DNA of 64,000 bases from Thioalbus denitrificans (GTDB lineage Bacteria; Pseudomonadota; Gammaproteobacteria; DSM-26407): NCBI RefSeq assembly GCF_003337735.1, contig NZ_QPJY01000005.1, forward strand, positions 142,265 to 206,264. Direction: 5' to 3'. Made by a program: the position numbers and the translations under genes. Shown here piece after piece: positions 24,421 through 32,986 of this stretch (positions within the stretch are counted from its first letter, which is position 1; each line of letters opens with the position of its first letter). Under the pieces are notes generated by a model. The model was not told the DNA's origin. It made no database searches and saw nothing but the letters and a program-made list of their open reading frames with translations.

Positions 24421-26214
24421 TCAGCCGTTGGCGGTGGTGGCCGCCGCGGCCGGGCACTCCTGGAAGATGCGCTGGGCGCAGGTGGCGCAGCGGCCCGCGT
24501 CCAGCTTCGGCACGATGGCGCGGATGGCGTCGGCCTTGCTCGAGAACATTTTCTTCACGCCGATGGTTTCGATCTGCCCTCCGCGTACCAGCACCTCCCG
24601 CACCGCGGCCTTGGCGCCGCTGATGTAGAGCGCTCCGCCCAGTTCGCGCAGACGCTTGGCTTCGGCTGCCAGGGTCTCGGCGCCGGCGGTGTCGATGAAA
24701 TTGATGCCGTTGGCCACCAGCAGGAGATTGTTCTGTTTCGGCGGCGACTCGCAGATGCCCTGGAGGGTGGTGGCGACGTGGTCCACCGCGCCGAAGAAGA
24801 GCGAACCGTCGATGCGCGCGATCTTCAGCTGCGGGCACTCCTTCGCCTGGGTGCGGCTGATGTTGACCATCTGCCGGGCCGGGTGCTTGGGATCGGGCGC
24901 GAGGCTGACGATGGCGGGCCGGGAGGTGCGGCGGAGGTAGAGGACCAGGGACAGCATCACCCCGGCGTAGATGGCGAACTCCAGATCCAGGAACAGGGTG
25001 GCGAGGAAGGTGACGGCCATCACCGTCGCCTCGCGGCGGCTGGTGCGGATGATGGAGCGGAGGTGGTGGAAGTCGATGAGATTCCAGGCCACCAGGAGGA
25101 TGATCCCGCCCATGGCGGCGATGGGCAGGTAGGCGGTCAGCGGCGCCACCAGGAGCAGGATCAGCGCCAGCGCCAGCGCCGCGAACACCGCGGACAGGGG
25201 CGTCTGGGCGCCGGCGGTGTAGTTCAGCCCGGAGCGGGTGAAGGAGCCGGAGCCGGCGTAGGCGGAGAAGAAGCTGCCCACCACGTTGGAGAGGCCCTGG
25301 CCGATGAACTCCTGGTTGCCGTCGATGCGCTGCTGGGAGCGGGTGGCGATGGCGCGGCCGATGGAGACCGCCTCGATGAGGCCGAGCAGGGCCACGGCGA
25401 GCGCCTTCGGCGCCAGGTCGCGCACGGTGGCCCAGGAGAGGTCGGGCAGCGACAGGGGCGGCAGGTGGGCCGGCAGCTCGCCCACCAGCTGGACGCCGTG
25501 ATCGGGTCCGTTCAGTCCGATTCCGAGCAGGGTTCCGAACACCATGGCGATGAGCATGCCCGGCAGGCGCGGGCGCCAGCGGCGGATGAGCAGCGCGATC
25601 GCCAGGGTGACCATCGCGATGGCGAGCACGTAGAGATTGGTATCCGGCAGCTGCCGCAGGAGCACCCACCAGGTGTGCAGGAAGGTCTCGCCGCGCGGCA
25701 CCGGCACCCCCAGCACATGCTTGAGCTGGCTGGTGGCGATGAGGATGGCCGCGCCGGCGGTGAAGCCCACCACGACGGAGTGGGAGACGAAGTTCACCAG
25801 GGTCCCCAGCCGGGCCAGGCCGAAGGCGAGCTGGTAGGCGCCCGCCAGCAGGGTCAGGGTCAGCGCCATCTGCACGTACTGGGGCGTGCCGGGCTCGGCG
25901 AATCCGCTCACCGTGCTGAACACCACGATGGAAATGGCCGTGGTGGGGCCGGAGATCAGGTGCCAGGAGGAGCCGAACAGCCCGGCCACGATGGGCGTGA
26001 CGATGGCGGTATAGAGGCCATACTCCGGCGGCAGACCGGCGATGAGGGCGAAGGCCACGCCCTGGGGCAGCACCACGACCGCGTTGGTGAGGCCGGCGAT
26101 GAGGTCAGCCTTGAGGGTCTCGCGGGTGACGCGCGGCCACCAGCGCAGGAACGGCAGCAGGCGGACCCACAGCAGGCTGCAGCAGGGGGCGGAGGCGGTG
26201 GTCTTGGTCGACAT
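24421..26214 (-). CDS. SulP family inorganic anion transporter with STAS domain
   Basis: About 597 residues from ATG 26214 (MSTKTTASAPC); an upstream in-frame start at 26271 is possible but weaker. The membrane part has the SulP signature VVVLPQGVAFALIAGLPPEYGLYTAIVTP, about ten to twelve hydrophobic helices and the NVVGSFFSAYAGSGSFTRSGLN segment. A cytoplasmic STAS domain follows (about 445-560, VANGINFIDTAGAETLA). The C-terminus ends in a Cys-rich CATCAQRIFQEC element that could bind metal. Substrates of this family are sulfate, bicarbonate or other anions; specificity is not readable. It is divergent from another anion transporter. Confidence 0.93.
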   Translation of the reverse strand: MSTKTTASAPCCSLLWVRLLPFLRWWPRVTRETLKADLIAGLTNAVVVLPQGVAFALIAGLPPEYGLYTAIVTPIVAGLFGSSWHLISGPTTAISIVVFSTVSGFAEPGTPQYVQMALTLTLLAGAYQLAFGLARLGTLVNFVSHSVVVGFTAGAAILIATSQLKHVLGVPVPRGETFLHTWWVLLRQLPDTNLYVLAIAMVTLAIALLIRRWRPRLPGMLIAMVFGTLLGIGLNGPDHGVQLVGELPAHLPPLSLPDLSWATVRDLAPKALAVALLGLIEAVSIGRAIATRSQQRIDGNQEFIGQGLSNVVGSFFSAYAGSGSFTRSGLNYTAGAQTPLSAVFAALALALILLLVAPLTAYLPIAAMGGIILLVAWNLIDFHHLRSIIRTSRREATVMAVTFLATLFLDLEFAIYAGVMLSLVLYLRRTSRPAIVSLAPDPKHPARQMVNISRTQAKECPQLKIARIDGSLFFGAVDHVATTLQGICESPPKQNNLLLVANGINFIDTAGAETLAAEAKRLRELGGALYISGAKAAVREVLVRGGQIETIGVKKMFSSKADAIRAIVPKLDAGRCATCAQRIFQECPAAAATTANG

Positions 26215-26346
26215 TGCGGTGATCCGGGTGAAGCAGGGAAAGTGGTGTACGGGCGCGCACGCATCCCACATGCGGCTGCCAAGGATAATTCAATCGCCGC
26301 TGCCATGCCCATAGCGTTCTCTTATGTTGCGGCGCGGCTTACTTTA

Positions 26347-26376
26347 TTGGACCCTGTCGCCCAATGTGAAGATAAT
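26347..26376 (+). promoter_or_regulatory. Predicted sigma70 promoter of the SLC13 gene
   Basis: TTGGAC (26347-26352) and GATAAT (26371-26376) are separated by 18 bases, giving a leader of about 50 bases before the ATG at 26434. The region is AT-rich and shared with the divergent SulP gene. Confidence 0.45.
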
Positions 26377-26433
26377 GTCAAAATTTTATAATCCACTAAA
26401 TTCACCTGGAATTGCAGGGGCACGGTATCATTC

Positions 26434-28302
26434 ATGGAGACACTCACCCTTAGCACCGAGATGATCTGGGTGCTGGTCATCCTGGCCTTCACCATCTATC
26501 TCTTCGTGTCCGAGGTGGTCGCCGTCGATGTCGCGGCCATCAGCATCATGGTGCTGCTCGGCCTGACCAACCTGGTGGGACCCTGGCTGGGCCTCGAGCA
26601 GGGGCTGGTGCCCGCGACCCAGTTGTTCAACGGCTTTTCCAGTAATGCCGTGATCTCCATCATCGCCGTGATGATCATCGGCGCCGGCCTGGACAAGACC
26701 GGCGTGATGGGCAAGTTGGCCGGCTTCATCCTCAAGGCGGGCGGTTCCACGGAAAAGCGCATCATCCCCATCATCTCCGGCACCGTGGGCTTCATTTCCA
26801 GCTTCATGCAGAACGTGGGCGCCGCCGCGCTGTTCCTGCCGGTGGTGAGCCGGATCTCTTCCCGCACCGGCCTGCCCATGTCGCGGCTGCTCATGCCCAT
26901 GGGCTTCTGCGCCATTCTCGGCGGCACGGTGACCATGATCGGTTCCAGCCCCCTGATCCTGCTCAACGATCTGATTCTCACTTCGAACAAGGCGCTGCCG
27001 GCGGGCGTGGAGCCCATGCAGACCTACAGCCTGTTCGCCGTCACCCCCATCGGCATCGTCCTGGTCCTCACCGGCATCATCTACTTCGTGCTGGCCGGCC
27101 GCTTCGTGCTGCCCACCGTGAAGAGCGAAACCGGCAGCGCCGGCGCGACCATGAAGTACTTCGAGGACCTCTATGGCCTCGAGGGCTCCATGTACGAGCT
27201 GCGCATTCCCGACGACTCCCCGCTGGTGGGGATGGAGGTGGGCGATCTCGAGCAGCGCTACAACGTCCCCTTCCTCCTCGCACTGCACAACGCCAACGAG
27301 GAGGTACGGGTGGCGCCGCCGCGGGACATCCGCATCACCGGCGGGGCGCTGCTGGCGGTCATGGGACCGGACGAGCAGGTGGCGGAGTTCGCCCGCGAAT
27401 ACGGCCTGAAGCTGCGCCCGGAGCTGGAGGAGTTCGTGGAGGCGATGAACCCCACCCGCGCCGGAATCGCCGAGGTGGTCATCCCGCCCGGTTCGCGTCT
27501 CATCGGCCAGACCCTGTCCGAGCTGCGCATGCGCAAGACCTTCGGTCTCAGCGTGCTGGCCGTGTTCCGCCAGCACGAGGTGATTCGCGGCATCCTCCGC
27601 AACCTGACCCTCGAGGCGGGCGACACCCTGGTGGTCCACACCCGCTGGAGCGACCTCATCCCGGTGTCGAAGGATCGCAACTTCGTGGTGGCCACCGACT
27701 TTCCCCGCGAGGAGCTGCGGCCCCACAAGGTGGTGCCGGCCATGATCTTCTTCCTCATCGCGCTGTCGCTGGTCCTGTTCACCGACCTGCGCCTCTCGGT
27801 GGCCCTGCTGACCGGGGCGCTCGGCATGATCGTCTCCGGGGTGCTGAAGATCGAGGAGGCCTATGAAGCGGTAAGCTGGAAGACGGTGTTCCTGCTCGCC
27901 AGCCTCATTCCCCTGGGACTCGCGGTGGAGACCACCGGCACCGCGGCCTGGATCGCGCAGAAGGTGCTCTCGGTCATGGAAGGCGTGCCCATCTGGGGGC
28001 TGCAGGCGGCCATCGCCGCACTGGCCACCTTCTTCACCCTGGTGATGTCCAACGTGGGCGCCACGGTGCTGCTGGTGCCCCTGGCGGTGAACATCGCCCT
28101 GGGGGCCGGCGCCAACCCGGCGCTGTTCGCCCTCACGGTGGCCATCTCCACCTCCAACTCCTTCCTCATCCCCACCCACCAGGTGAATGCGCTGATCATG
28201 GGTCCGGCCGGCTACCGCGTGAAGGACTTCATGCGCGCCGGCGGCGTGATGACGGTGCTGTTCCTGGTGGTGGAGATGGTGATGCTGAATATCGTCTTCT
28301 GA
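26434..28302 (+). CDS. SLC13/DASS family anion permease with two RCK-C (TrkA-C) domains
   Basis: 622 residues. N-terminal hydrophobic helices (IWVLVILAFTIYLFVSEVVAVDVAAI and following) and a C-terminal helical block flank a soluble centre (about 235-415). The centre holds two TrkA-C-like domains (ELRIPDDSPLVGMEVGDLEQ and EVVIPPGSRLIGQTLSELR). The repeated SLC13 motifs SSFMQNVGAAALFLPVV and VMSNVGATVLLVPLAV are intact. This layout is that of bacterial sodium-coupled or proton-coupled sulfate/dicarboxylate permeases. Next to a divergent SulP, sulfate uptake is a reasonable guess but is not shown by the sequence. Confidence 0.92.
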   Translation: METLTLSTEMIWVLVILAFTIYLFVSEVVAVDVAAISIMVLLGLTNLVGPWLGLEQGLVPATQLFNGFSSNAVISIIAVMIIGAGLDKTGVMGKLAGFILKAGGSTEKRIIPIISGTVGFISSFMQNVGAAALFLPVVSRISSRTGLPMSRLLMPMGFCAILGGTVTMIGSSPLILLNDLILTSNKALPAGVEPMQTYSLFAVTPIGIVLVLTGIIYFVLAGRFVLPTVKSETGSAGATMKYFEDLYGLEGSMYELRIPDDSPLVGMEVGDLEQRYNVPFLLALHNANEEVRVAPPRDIRITGGALLAVMGPDEQVAEFAREYGLKLRPELEEFVEAMNPTRAGIAEVVIPPGSRLIGQTLSELRMRKTFGLSVLAVFRQHEVIRGILRNLTLEAGDTLVVHTRWSDLIPVSKDRNFVVATDFPREELRPHKVVPAMIFFLIALSLVLFTDLRLSVALLTGALGMIVSGVLKIEEAYEAVSWKTVFLLASLIPLGLAVETTGTAAWIAQKVLSVMEGVPIWGLQAAIAALATFFTLVMSNVGATVLLVPLAVNIALGAGANPALFALTVAISTSNSFLIPTHQVNALIMGPAGYRVKDFMRAGGVMTVLFLVVEMVMLNIVF

Positions 28303-28350
28303 ACCGCCACCCGGGCCTCCGGGCCCGGGCCTGCCCTCCGAGGCAAAAAG

Positions 28351-28596
28351 TCAGCCATCCATGGGTGCAATCCGCAGGATCCGGTCCAGCCGCAGCTCCA
28401 GCGCTTCGCCTGTGTGCGTCTCCGCCTGCAGGTACTCCGCACCCTGGCGCGTCTGCAGGTCCTTCGGCAGCAGCACTTCCTGGTGCAGGTTCCCCTCCAC
28501 GTCGCGCCAGGCCGTGCGCAGCCGGTCCCGGTGCATGATGTGCAGCTCCAGCTCCGAGTAGACATCGCAGCCGATGGGCGTGTAGTCGTCGCTCAT
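28351..28596 (-). CDS. rof: Rho-binding antiterminator (Rof family)
   Basis: 81 residues from ATG 28596, behind GGGAGA. The order YTPIGCDVYSELELHIMHRDRLR, a variable acidic middle, and LELRLDRILRI matches Rof (YaeO), a small protein that binds transcription terminator Rho and blocks its RNA site. It stands alone in a convergent arrangement with the SLC13 gene. A start five codons upstream exists but lacks a better ribosome site. Confidence 0.87.
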   Translation of the reverse strand: MSDDYTPIGCDVYSELELHIMHRDRLRTAWRDVEGNLHQEVLLPKDLQTRQGAEYLQAETHTGEALELRLDRILRIAPMDG

Positions 28597-28656
28597 GACA
28601 GTCTCCCGCACGGATGGATGACCCTTTAAAGACTGCCACAGAATGGAGTGAAGGGT

Positions 28657-28787
28657 GATCCGTGTTCCGTTTTCGGTTTTCCGTCAGAACACCGGCCGCA
28701 CTATTACAGAATGATTGATGCGTCATGAGTAATCCGGGATCCGGCACCATCCGGAACACGGAACACGGAACACGGAACACGGAACAC
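28657..28787. repeat. Inverted GTGTTCCG / CGGAACAC word array
   Basis: The left part (28657-28683) carries GTGTTCCG and related words. About 70 bases later five perfect tandem copies of GGAACAC (28753-28787) end just before the hemW stop. The two sides are complementary, so the region can fold into a stem. Confidence 0.85.
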
Positions 28788-28797
28788 GTTCCTCACC

Positions 28798-29979
28798 TCA
28801 GCCATCCCCCATGAACCGCAGCAGCACCTCGTTGAGGTAGCGCAGGCCCAGCGGGGTGGGGGCGAGGCGCTCCGGGTCGGGCACCAGCAGCCCGTCGGTG
28901 CGGGCGCGGGAGAGGGCGGGCTCCAGGGTGGCGGGCGATTGCCCGGTGCGCGCCCCGTAGAGCGCGGCGGGCACGCCGTCGGTCAGGCGCAGGGCGTTCA
29001 TCAGGAACTCCAGCGGCAGCTCGGCGGGTTCCACCCCGTGCGGGTTGACCGTCGCGGCCGGTGTTCCCGCCCGCTCCAGGTACTCCCGTGGATGGCGCGG
29101 ACGCGAGTCCCGGGTGACGCGGCCGCTGGCCGGATCGGTGAGCTTGGCGTGGGCGCCGGCACCGATCCCCAGGTAGTCGCCGAAGGTCCAGTAGTTGAGG
29201 TTGTGGCGGCAGCGCCGTCCGGGGCGGGCGAAGGCGGAGACCTCGTAGCGGCCGTAACCCGCGTCCGCGATCCGCCCCAGCCCCGCCTCGTGCATGTCCC
29301 AGAGGATGTCGTCGCCGGGCAGGGGTGGGGGGGCATGGGCGAAGGGGGTGTTGGGTTCCAGGGTCAGCTGGTACCAGGAGAGGTGCTCGGGCTCCAGGGC
29401 GAAGGCCGCCTCCAGGTCCTCCAGGGCCGCGGTCAGCGACTGCTCCGGCAGTCCGAACATGAGATCCAGGTTGAGGTTGTCGAAGCCGGCGCGCCGCGCC
29501 GCGGCCACGGCATGGCGGGCCTCGCCGGCGTCGTGGATGCGGCCCAGGGCGAGCAGGGCGCGGTCGTCCAGGCTCTGCACCCCCAGGGAGAGGCGGGTCA
29601 CGCCGGCGGTCCGGTAGCCGCTGAAGCGACCCTGCTCCACGGTGCCGGGGTTGGCCTCGATGGTCACCTCGATATCCGGCGCCAGGCCCATGCGGGCGGC
29701 TATTCCGTCCAGCAGGGCGCCGATGGTGGCGGGCTTCAGCAGGCTCGGCGTCCCGCCGCCGATGAATATGCTCGCCAGCGGGCGGCCCGCGGCGGCGGGC
29801 AGCGAGGCGTCCAGGTCGCGCAGCAGCGCGGCGAGGTATTCAGGCTCCGGCAACGCCCCGTCCCGGGCGTGGGAGTTGAAGTCGCAGTAGGGGCACTTGC
29901 GCACGCACCAGGGGATGTGCACGTAGAGCGCCAGGGGCGGGGACACGGCCCGGGATGCCGGGTGCGGTTCAGGGATCAT
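28798..29979 (-). CDS. hemW: Radical SAM family heme chaperone HemW
   Basis: 393 residues. LALYVHIPWCVRKCPYCDFNSH contains the radical SAM C-x3-C-x2-C plus the extra aromatic context of the HemN/HemW group. Then follow FIGGGTPSLL, EANPGT, RLSLGVQSLDD, NLDLMFGLPEQ and a C-terminal HemN-type domain (YLGIGAGAHAKL). Length and the absence of the fourth N-terminal Cys of true HemN favour HemW, a heme-binding chaperone of respiratory enzymes. Its neighbour order (rdgB nearby) agrees with HemW in other gammaproteobacteria. Divergent from the Sel1 gene. Confidence 0.94.
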   Translation of the reverse strand: MIPEPHPASRAVSPPLALYVHIPWCVRKCPYCDFNSHARDGALPEPEYLAALLRDLDASLPAAAGRPLASIFIGGGTPSLLKPATIGALLDGIAARMGLAPDIEVTIEANPGTVEQGRFSGYRTAGVTRLSLGVQSLDDRALLALGRIHDAGEARHAVAAARRAGFDNLNLDLMFGLPEQSLTAALEDLEAAFALEPEHLSWYQLTLEPNTPFAHAPPPLPGDDILWDMHEAGLGRIADAGYGRYEVSAFARPGRRCRHNLNYWTFGDYLGIGAGAHAKLTDPASGRVTRDSRPRHPREYLERAGTPAATVNPHGVEPAELPLEFLMNALRLTDGVPAALYGARTGQSPATLEPALSRARTDGLLVPDPERLAPTPLGLRYLNEVLLRFMGDG

Positions 29980-29988
29980 GGATAAATC

Positions 29989-30016
29989 TTGACTGTACAG
30001 GTTGGTAAATTATAGG
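29989..30016 (+). promoter_or_regulatory. Predicted sigma70 promoter of the Sel1-repeat gene
   Basis: TTGACT (29989-29994), a 16-base spacer and TATAGG (30011-30016) lie 60 bases before ATG 30077, in the divergent gap with hemW. Confidence 0.5.
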
Positions 30017-30076
30017 GTACCACCCACCATCGGGACAGCCGGCCCCGCAGCCGGAGCCGCAAGCACGGAGTCAGAA

Positions 30077-30514
30077 ATGAGTGATTTCAACGAAGACGAC
30101 CTGAATTTGAGCAGCGGCATCGCCGCTTTCGAGGCCAAGCACTTCGGTCGCGCCGCCCAGCTGCTCTCGCCGCTGGCGGAACAGGGCAACCCCGAGGCCC
30201 AGTACCGCATGGCGGTCATCCAGCAGAACGGCCTGCTGGGAGCGCCGCACCCCGACGAGGCATACAGGCTCATGAAGGCCGCGGCCGAGGCCGGCCACGC
30301 CCTGGCCCAGCATGGCCTCGGGTTCATGTACATGGAAGGGGAGTGCACGGAGCAGAACGCCGCCGAGGCGGTGAAGTGGTTCCAGCTCGCCGCCGACCAG
30401 GGCCTGGCGGGCTCACTGACCACGCTCGCCATGATGTACCAGGAAGGCCGCGGCGTGGAACGGAACGACGCAGAGGCCAAGCGCCTCTACAAGCTGGCCG
30501 GCTTCGACATGTAG
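30077..30514 (+). CDS. Sel1-like tetratricopeptide repeat protein
   Basis: 145 residues with about three Sel1/SLR helical repeats (GNPEAQYRMAVIQQNG, GHALAQHGLGFMYMEG, GLAGSLTTLAMMYQEGRGV). No signal peptide is apparent with the start at ATG 30077, which has CGGAG upstream. Such proteins are protein-interaction scaffolds, and no specific partner can be inferred. It is followed immediately by a composite palindromic repeat. Confidence 0.88.
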   Translation: MSDFNEDDLNLSSGIAAFEAKHFGRAAQLLSPLAEQGNPEAQYRMAVIQQNGLLGAPHPDEAYRLMKAAAEAGHALAQHGLGFMYMEGECTEQNAAEAVKWFQLAADQGLAGSLTTLAMMYQEGRGVERNDAEAKRLYKLAGFDM

Positions 30515-30526
30515 CCACACCCGAAC

Positions 30527-30779
30527 TCACCACGAAGGCACGAAGGACACGAAGAAAAGACTGTTTATCCGCAGATTACGCCGATTACGCAGATAAAGTG
30601 TGTTTAAAGGCGCATCAGCTGACGCAAGGCTGCTCAGTCAGCCGGAAACCGCACCTTCAACAGATCTACAGTGGCCGTTGGTGAAAACCATTCATCTAAA
30701 AAAATCTGCGTAATCTGCGTAATCTGCGGATGGATTCTTCTTTCGTTTTGCTTCGTGCCCTTCGTGACTTCGTGGTGAA
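30527..30779. repeat. Composite modular palindrome (outer TTCGTG words, inner ATCTGCG words)
   Basis: The left outer arm (30527-30558) is built from CACGAAGG words. The left inner arm (about 30566-30597) is built from CAGATTACGC words. The right inner arm (30702-30731) consists of AATCTGCGT tandem words, and the right outer arm (30751-30779) is the reverse complement of the left outer arm, ending TTCGTGGTGA. About 105 bases of ordinary sequence lie in the centre. It fills the whole gap between the Sel1 gene and the rdgB stop. Confidence 0.93.
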
Positions 30780-30781
30780 GT

Positions 30782-31372
30782 TCAACCCTTGAGCCGGGAG
30801 ACGAGCTGGCGCAGGGCCTGGCCGCGGTGGCTGAGGGCGTTCTTGACGTCCGGGGGCAGTTCGGCGGCGGAGCAGATGTGGGTGGGGACATGGAAGACGG
30901 GGTCGTAGCCGAAGCCGTTCTCGCCCACCGGTTCGAACAGGATGCGTCCCTCCCAGGTGCCCTGGCAGATGATGGGGGTGGGATCGGAGCCGTGACGCAT
31001 GTAGACCAGCAGGCACTGGAACCGCGCCGCGCGCTCCGCCTCCGGTATCTCCTGCAGGGCTTCCAGCAGCTTCTCCACGTTGGCCGCGTCGCCGGCCCCC
31101 ACACCGGCGTAGCGGGCCGAGTAGATGCCCGGGGCGCCGTTGAGCGCGTCCACCTCGATGCCCGAGTCGTCGGCGATGGCCGGCAGCCCCGTGTGCAGGC
31201 TGGCGTGCCGCGCCTTGAGGATGGCGTTCTCCACGAACGTGAGCCCCGTCTCCTCCACCTCCGGCACCCCGAACTCGCCCTGGGGATGGACCTCGATCTC
31301 CAGGTCGGTCAGCAGTTCGTTGAACTCCCGGATCTTCCCGCGGTTGTTGCTGGCCAGCACGATGCGCTTCAT
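30782..31372 (-). CDS. rdgB: RdgB/HAM1 family XTP/dITP pyrophosphatase
   Basis: 196 residues from ATG 31372 (MKRIVLASNNRGKIREFNELL). The family landmarks FVENAILKARHAS, AIADDSGIEVDALNGAPGIYSARYAG, ENGFGYDPVF and the final SHRGQAL are all present. It hydrolyses non-canonical purine nucleotides such as dITP and XTP to monophosphates, cleaning the nucleotide pool. An in-frame GTG/ATG extension upstream is not conserved-looking. In many gammaproteobacteria rdgB lies between the metX/metW and hemW genes, as here. Confidence 0.97.
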   Translation of the reverse strand: MKRIVLASNNRGKIREFNELLTDLEIEVHPQGEFGVPEVEETGLTFVENAILKARHASLHTGLPAIADDSGIEVDALNGAPGIYSARYAGVGAGDAANVEKLLEALQEIPEAERAARFQCLLVYMRHGSDPTPIICQGTWEGRILFEPVGENGFGYDPVFHVPTHICSAAELPPDVKNALSHRGQALRQLVSRLKG

Positions 31373-31550
31373 GGTGTCCGCTCCGATTCCGTTCCCACTG
31401 GTGAGCCGATCATGCACCGCCGTGCAGGCCGAGGCAAAGGGGGCCGATGACAGCCGCCGGCTTTCAGTCGCCGGTTTCCAGAAAATTCATCGCCCAGGGT
31501 TTGCGCGGGTGTGTCAGAGGGCTATGCTCGCGCAGGCAACCAGTATCCGG

Positions 31551-31606
31551 CGGCCACTGGCCACCGGCCACCGGCCACCGGAAACTGGCAACTGGCAACT
31601 GGCAAC
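31551..31606. repeat. 7-nt word arrays (GGCCACC and TGGCAAC)
   Basis: Four units of [C/T]GGCCAC (31551-31578) are followed, after CGGAAAC, by three perfect TGGCAAC units (31586-31606), all in a 7-base register. The array ends about 20 bases before the start of the TauE/DsbD-like gene. Confidence 0.93.
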
Positions 31607-31627
31607 TGAAACGACACGGAACGTGAC

Positions 31628-32326
31628 ATGAGCGGAGAAACCCAGCTCCTGGCCGCCTTCGTGGTGGGGCTCCTCGGCGGAGTCCACTGCGTGGGCATGT
31701 GCGGGGGCATCGTGGGCGCCCTGGTGTTCGGGCTGCCGGAGGAGCGGCGGCGGGAACTGGGCGGCCTGATGCCGTTCCTGCTGGCCTACAACGGCGGCCG
31801 CCTCATCAGTTACACCGTCGCCGGCGCGCTGTTGGGCGGGGTGGGGTGGCTGGCGGCCAACCTGACGCTGGTTTACCGGGCCCAGCAGGCGCTGGCGGTG
31901 GTGGCCGGCCTGTTCATGGTGGCGCTCGGCTGCTACCTGGCCGGCTGGTGGATGGGGCTGCGGCGGCTGGAACGGGCGGGGGGATACGTCTGGAGGCGCA
32001 TGGAACCCATCGGCCGGCGCCTGCTGCCGGTGGCCAATGCCCCCCATGCCTTCCTGCTCGGGCTGCTCTGGGGCTGGTTGCCCTGCGGCCTGGTCTACAG
32101 CGTGCTGGTCTGGAGCATCTCCGCCGGCAGCGCGGTGAGCGGCGGCCTGCTGATGCTCTCCTTCGGGCTCGGCACCCTGCCCACGCTGCTGGCCGCCGGG
32201 GCCTTCGCCGGGCGGTTGTCCGCCTTCGTCCGCCGGATCTGGGTCCGGCGCCTGGCCGGCGGAACGGTCGTGCTCTTCGGGCTCGTCACCCTGGCCCAGG
32301 CGCTCCTGGTTCCCGCGGCCGCCTGA
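31628..32326 (+). CDS. Sulfite exporter TauE/SafE-like / DsbD_2-type membrane protein
   Basis: 232 residues with about six hydrophobic helices. Two Cys-containing motifs, GGVHCVGMCGGI near the N-terminus and GWLPCGLVYS in the middle, are typical of the PF13386 (urease accessory UreH-like, DsbD-like) group. Homologues often sit with cytochrome cbb3 or copper-handling genes and may pass electrons or metal across the inner membrane. No such neighbours are visible here. ATG 31628 is immediately preceded by the 7-nt word repeat, so the ribosome site is poor. Confidence 0.85.
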   Translation: MSGETQLLAAFVVGLLGGVHCVGMCGGIVGALVFGLPEERRRELGGLMPFLLAYNGGRLISYTVAGALLGGVGWLAANLTLVYRAQQALAVVAGLFMVALGCYLAGWWMGLRRLERAGGYVWRRMEPIGRRLLPVANAPHAFLLGLLWGWLPCGLVYSVLVWSISAGSAVSGGLLMLSFGLGTLPTLLAAGAFAGRLSAFVRRIWVRRLAGGTVVLFGLVTLAQALLVPAAA

Positions 32327-32412
32327 CCCGGTTCGCCGTTCCGCGGTCCCGCCCGGTGCGGGTCGGACGCGCCGGGCGGAGGCGCCGCGATGGTTCCTGC
32401 CTCCCGCGGCCG

Positions 32413-32862
32413 CTAGTCGGTGAAGAACTGCTGGCTGAAGCGAACGTCCGCGGTTTCGGTGCCGCCTCGGGGCTGCACCGCGAGGACGAAGTCCAGGGTC
32501 TGGGTGTCGTGAATGCGGAACTCGGCCAGGTAGTAGATGGCGGTTCCCTCGCGCACTTCACGGAACTCCAGCGGCATCTCGCCGCCCGTGGGCAGCGTGG
32601 CATGGCCGCTCACCACGGCGCTGGCGGGCTCGCCGGTGGTGCCGGGCACCTCGCGGATGACCGCCACGTTGACCACGCCCTGGTAGCGGCTGCGCAGGAT
32701 GCCGTGCTGGTTCGCCACCTCGGGGGTGAGGGTGCTGGCGTTGAAGGCGTTGTAGTGGATGGTGTAGTCACCCAGTGCGAGACTCCGTTCGGCCTGTGCC
32801 GACCAGGGCAGCAGGGCCAGGGCGGCTGCAGCGAGCAGCGTGGTCAAGCCGCGTCTGTTCAT
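32413..32862 (-). CDS. DUF4426 periplasmic protein
   Basis: 149 residues with a signal peptide (LTTLLAAAALALLPWSAQA, cleavage near residue 24). The remainder, including LGDYTIHYNAFNASTLTPEVA and the closing FSQQFF, matches DUF4426. The family is typically found in a conserved cluster with metW/metX, proC and yggT in gammaproteobacteria, as here. Function unknown. It is separated from metW by about 120 bases. Confidence 0.88.
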   Translation of the reverse strand: MNRRGLTTLLAAAALALLPWSAQAERSLALGDYTIHYNAFNASTLTPEVANQHGILRSRYQGVVNVAVIREVPGTTGEPASAVVSGHATLPTGGEMPLEFREVREGTAIYYLAEFRIHDTQTLDFVLAVQPRGGTETADVRFSQQFFTD

Positions 32863-32986
32863 GGCGGGTTCCTCCTCCTTGGGCGGGCCTTTGGCGCGTG
32901 TCCGATGTCCGCGCCGCAGTGCGGTTTCTATAAAGGATAGACCCGGAGACGGCGGAAAAGCTTCCCCCGTCTCCGTTGGCCGTGAC

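Noticed and set aside
26428-28179. Minus-strand frame opposite the SLC13 permease, rich in His, Gln and Asp
   Set aside because: Typical antisense translation of hydrophobic codons; the plus strand holds complete transporter motifs.
30002-30076. Upstream extension of the Sel1-repeat gene
   Set aside because: It would overlap the predicted -10 and has no ribosome site; ATG 30077 fits better.
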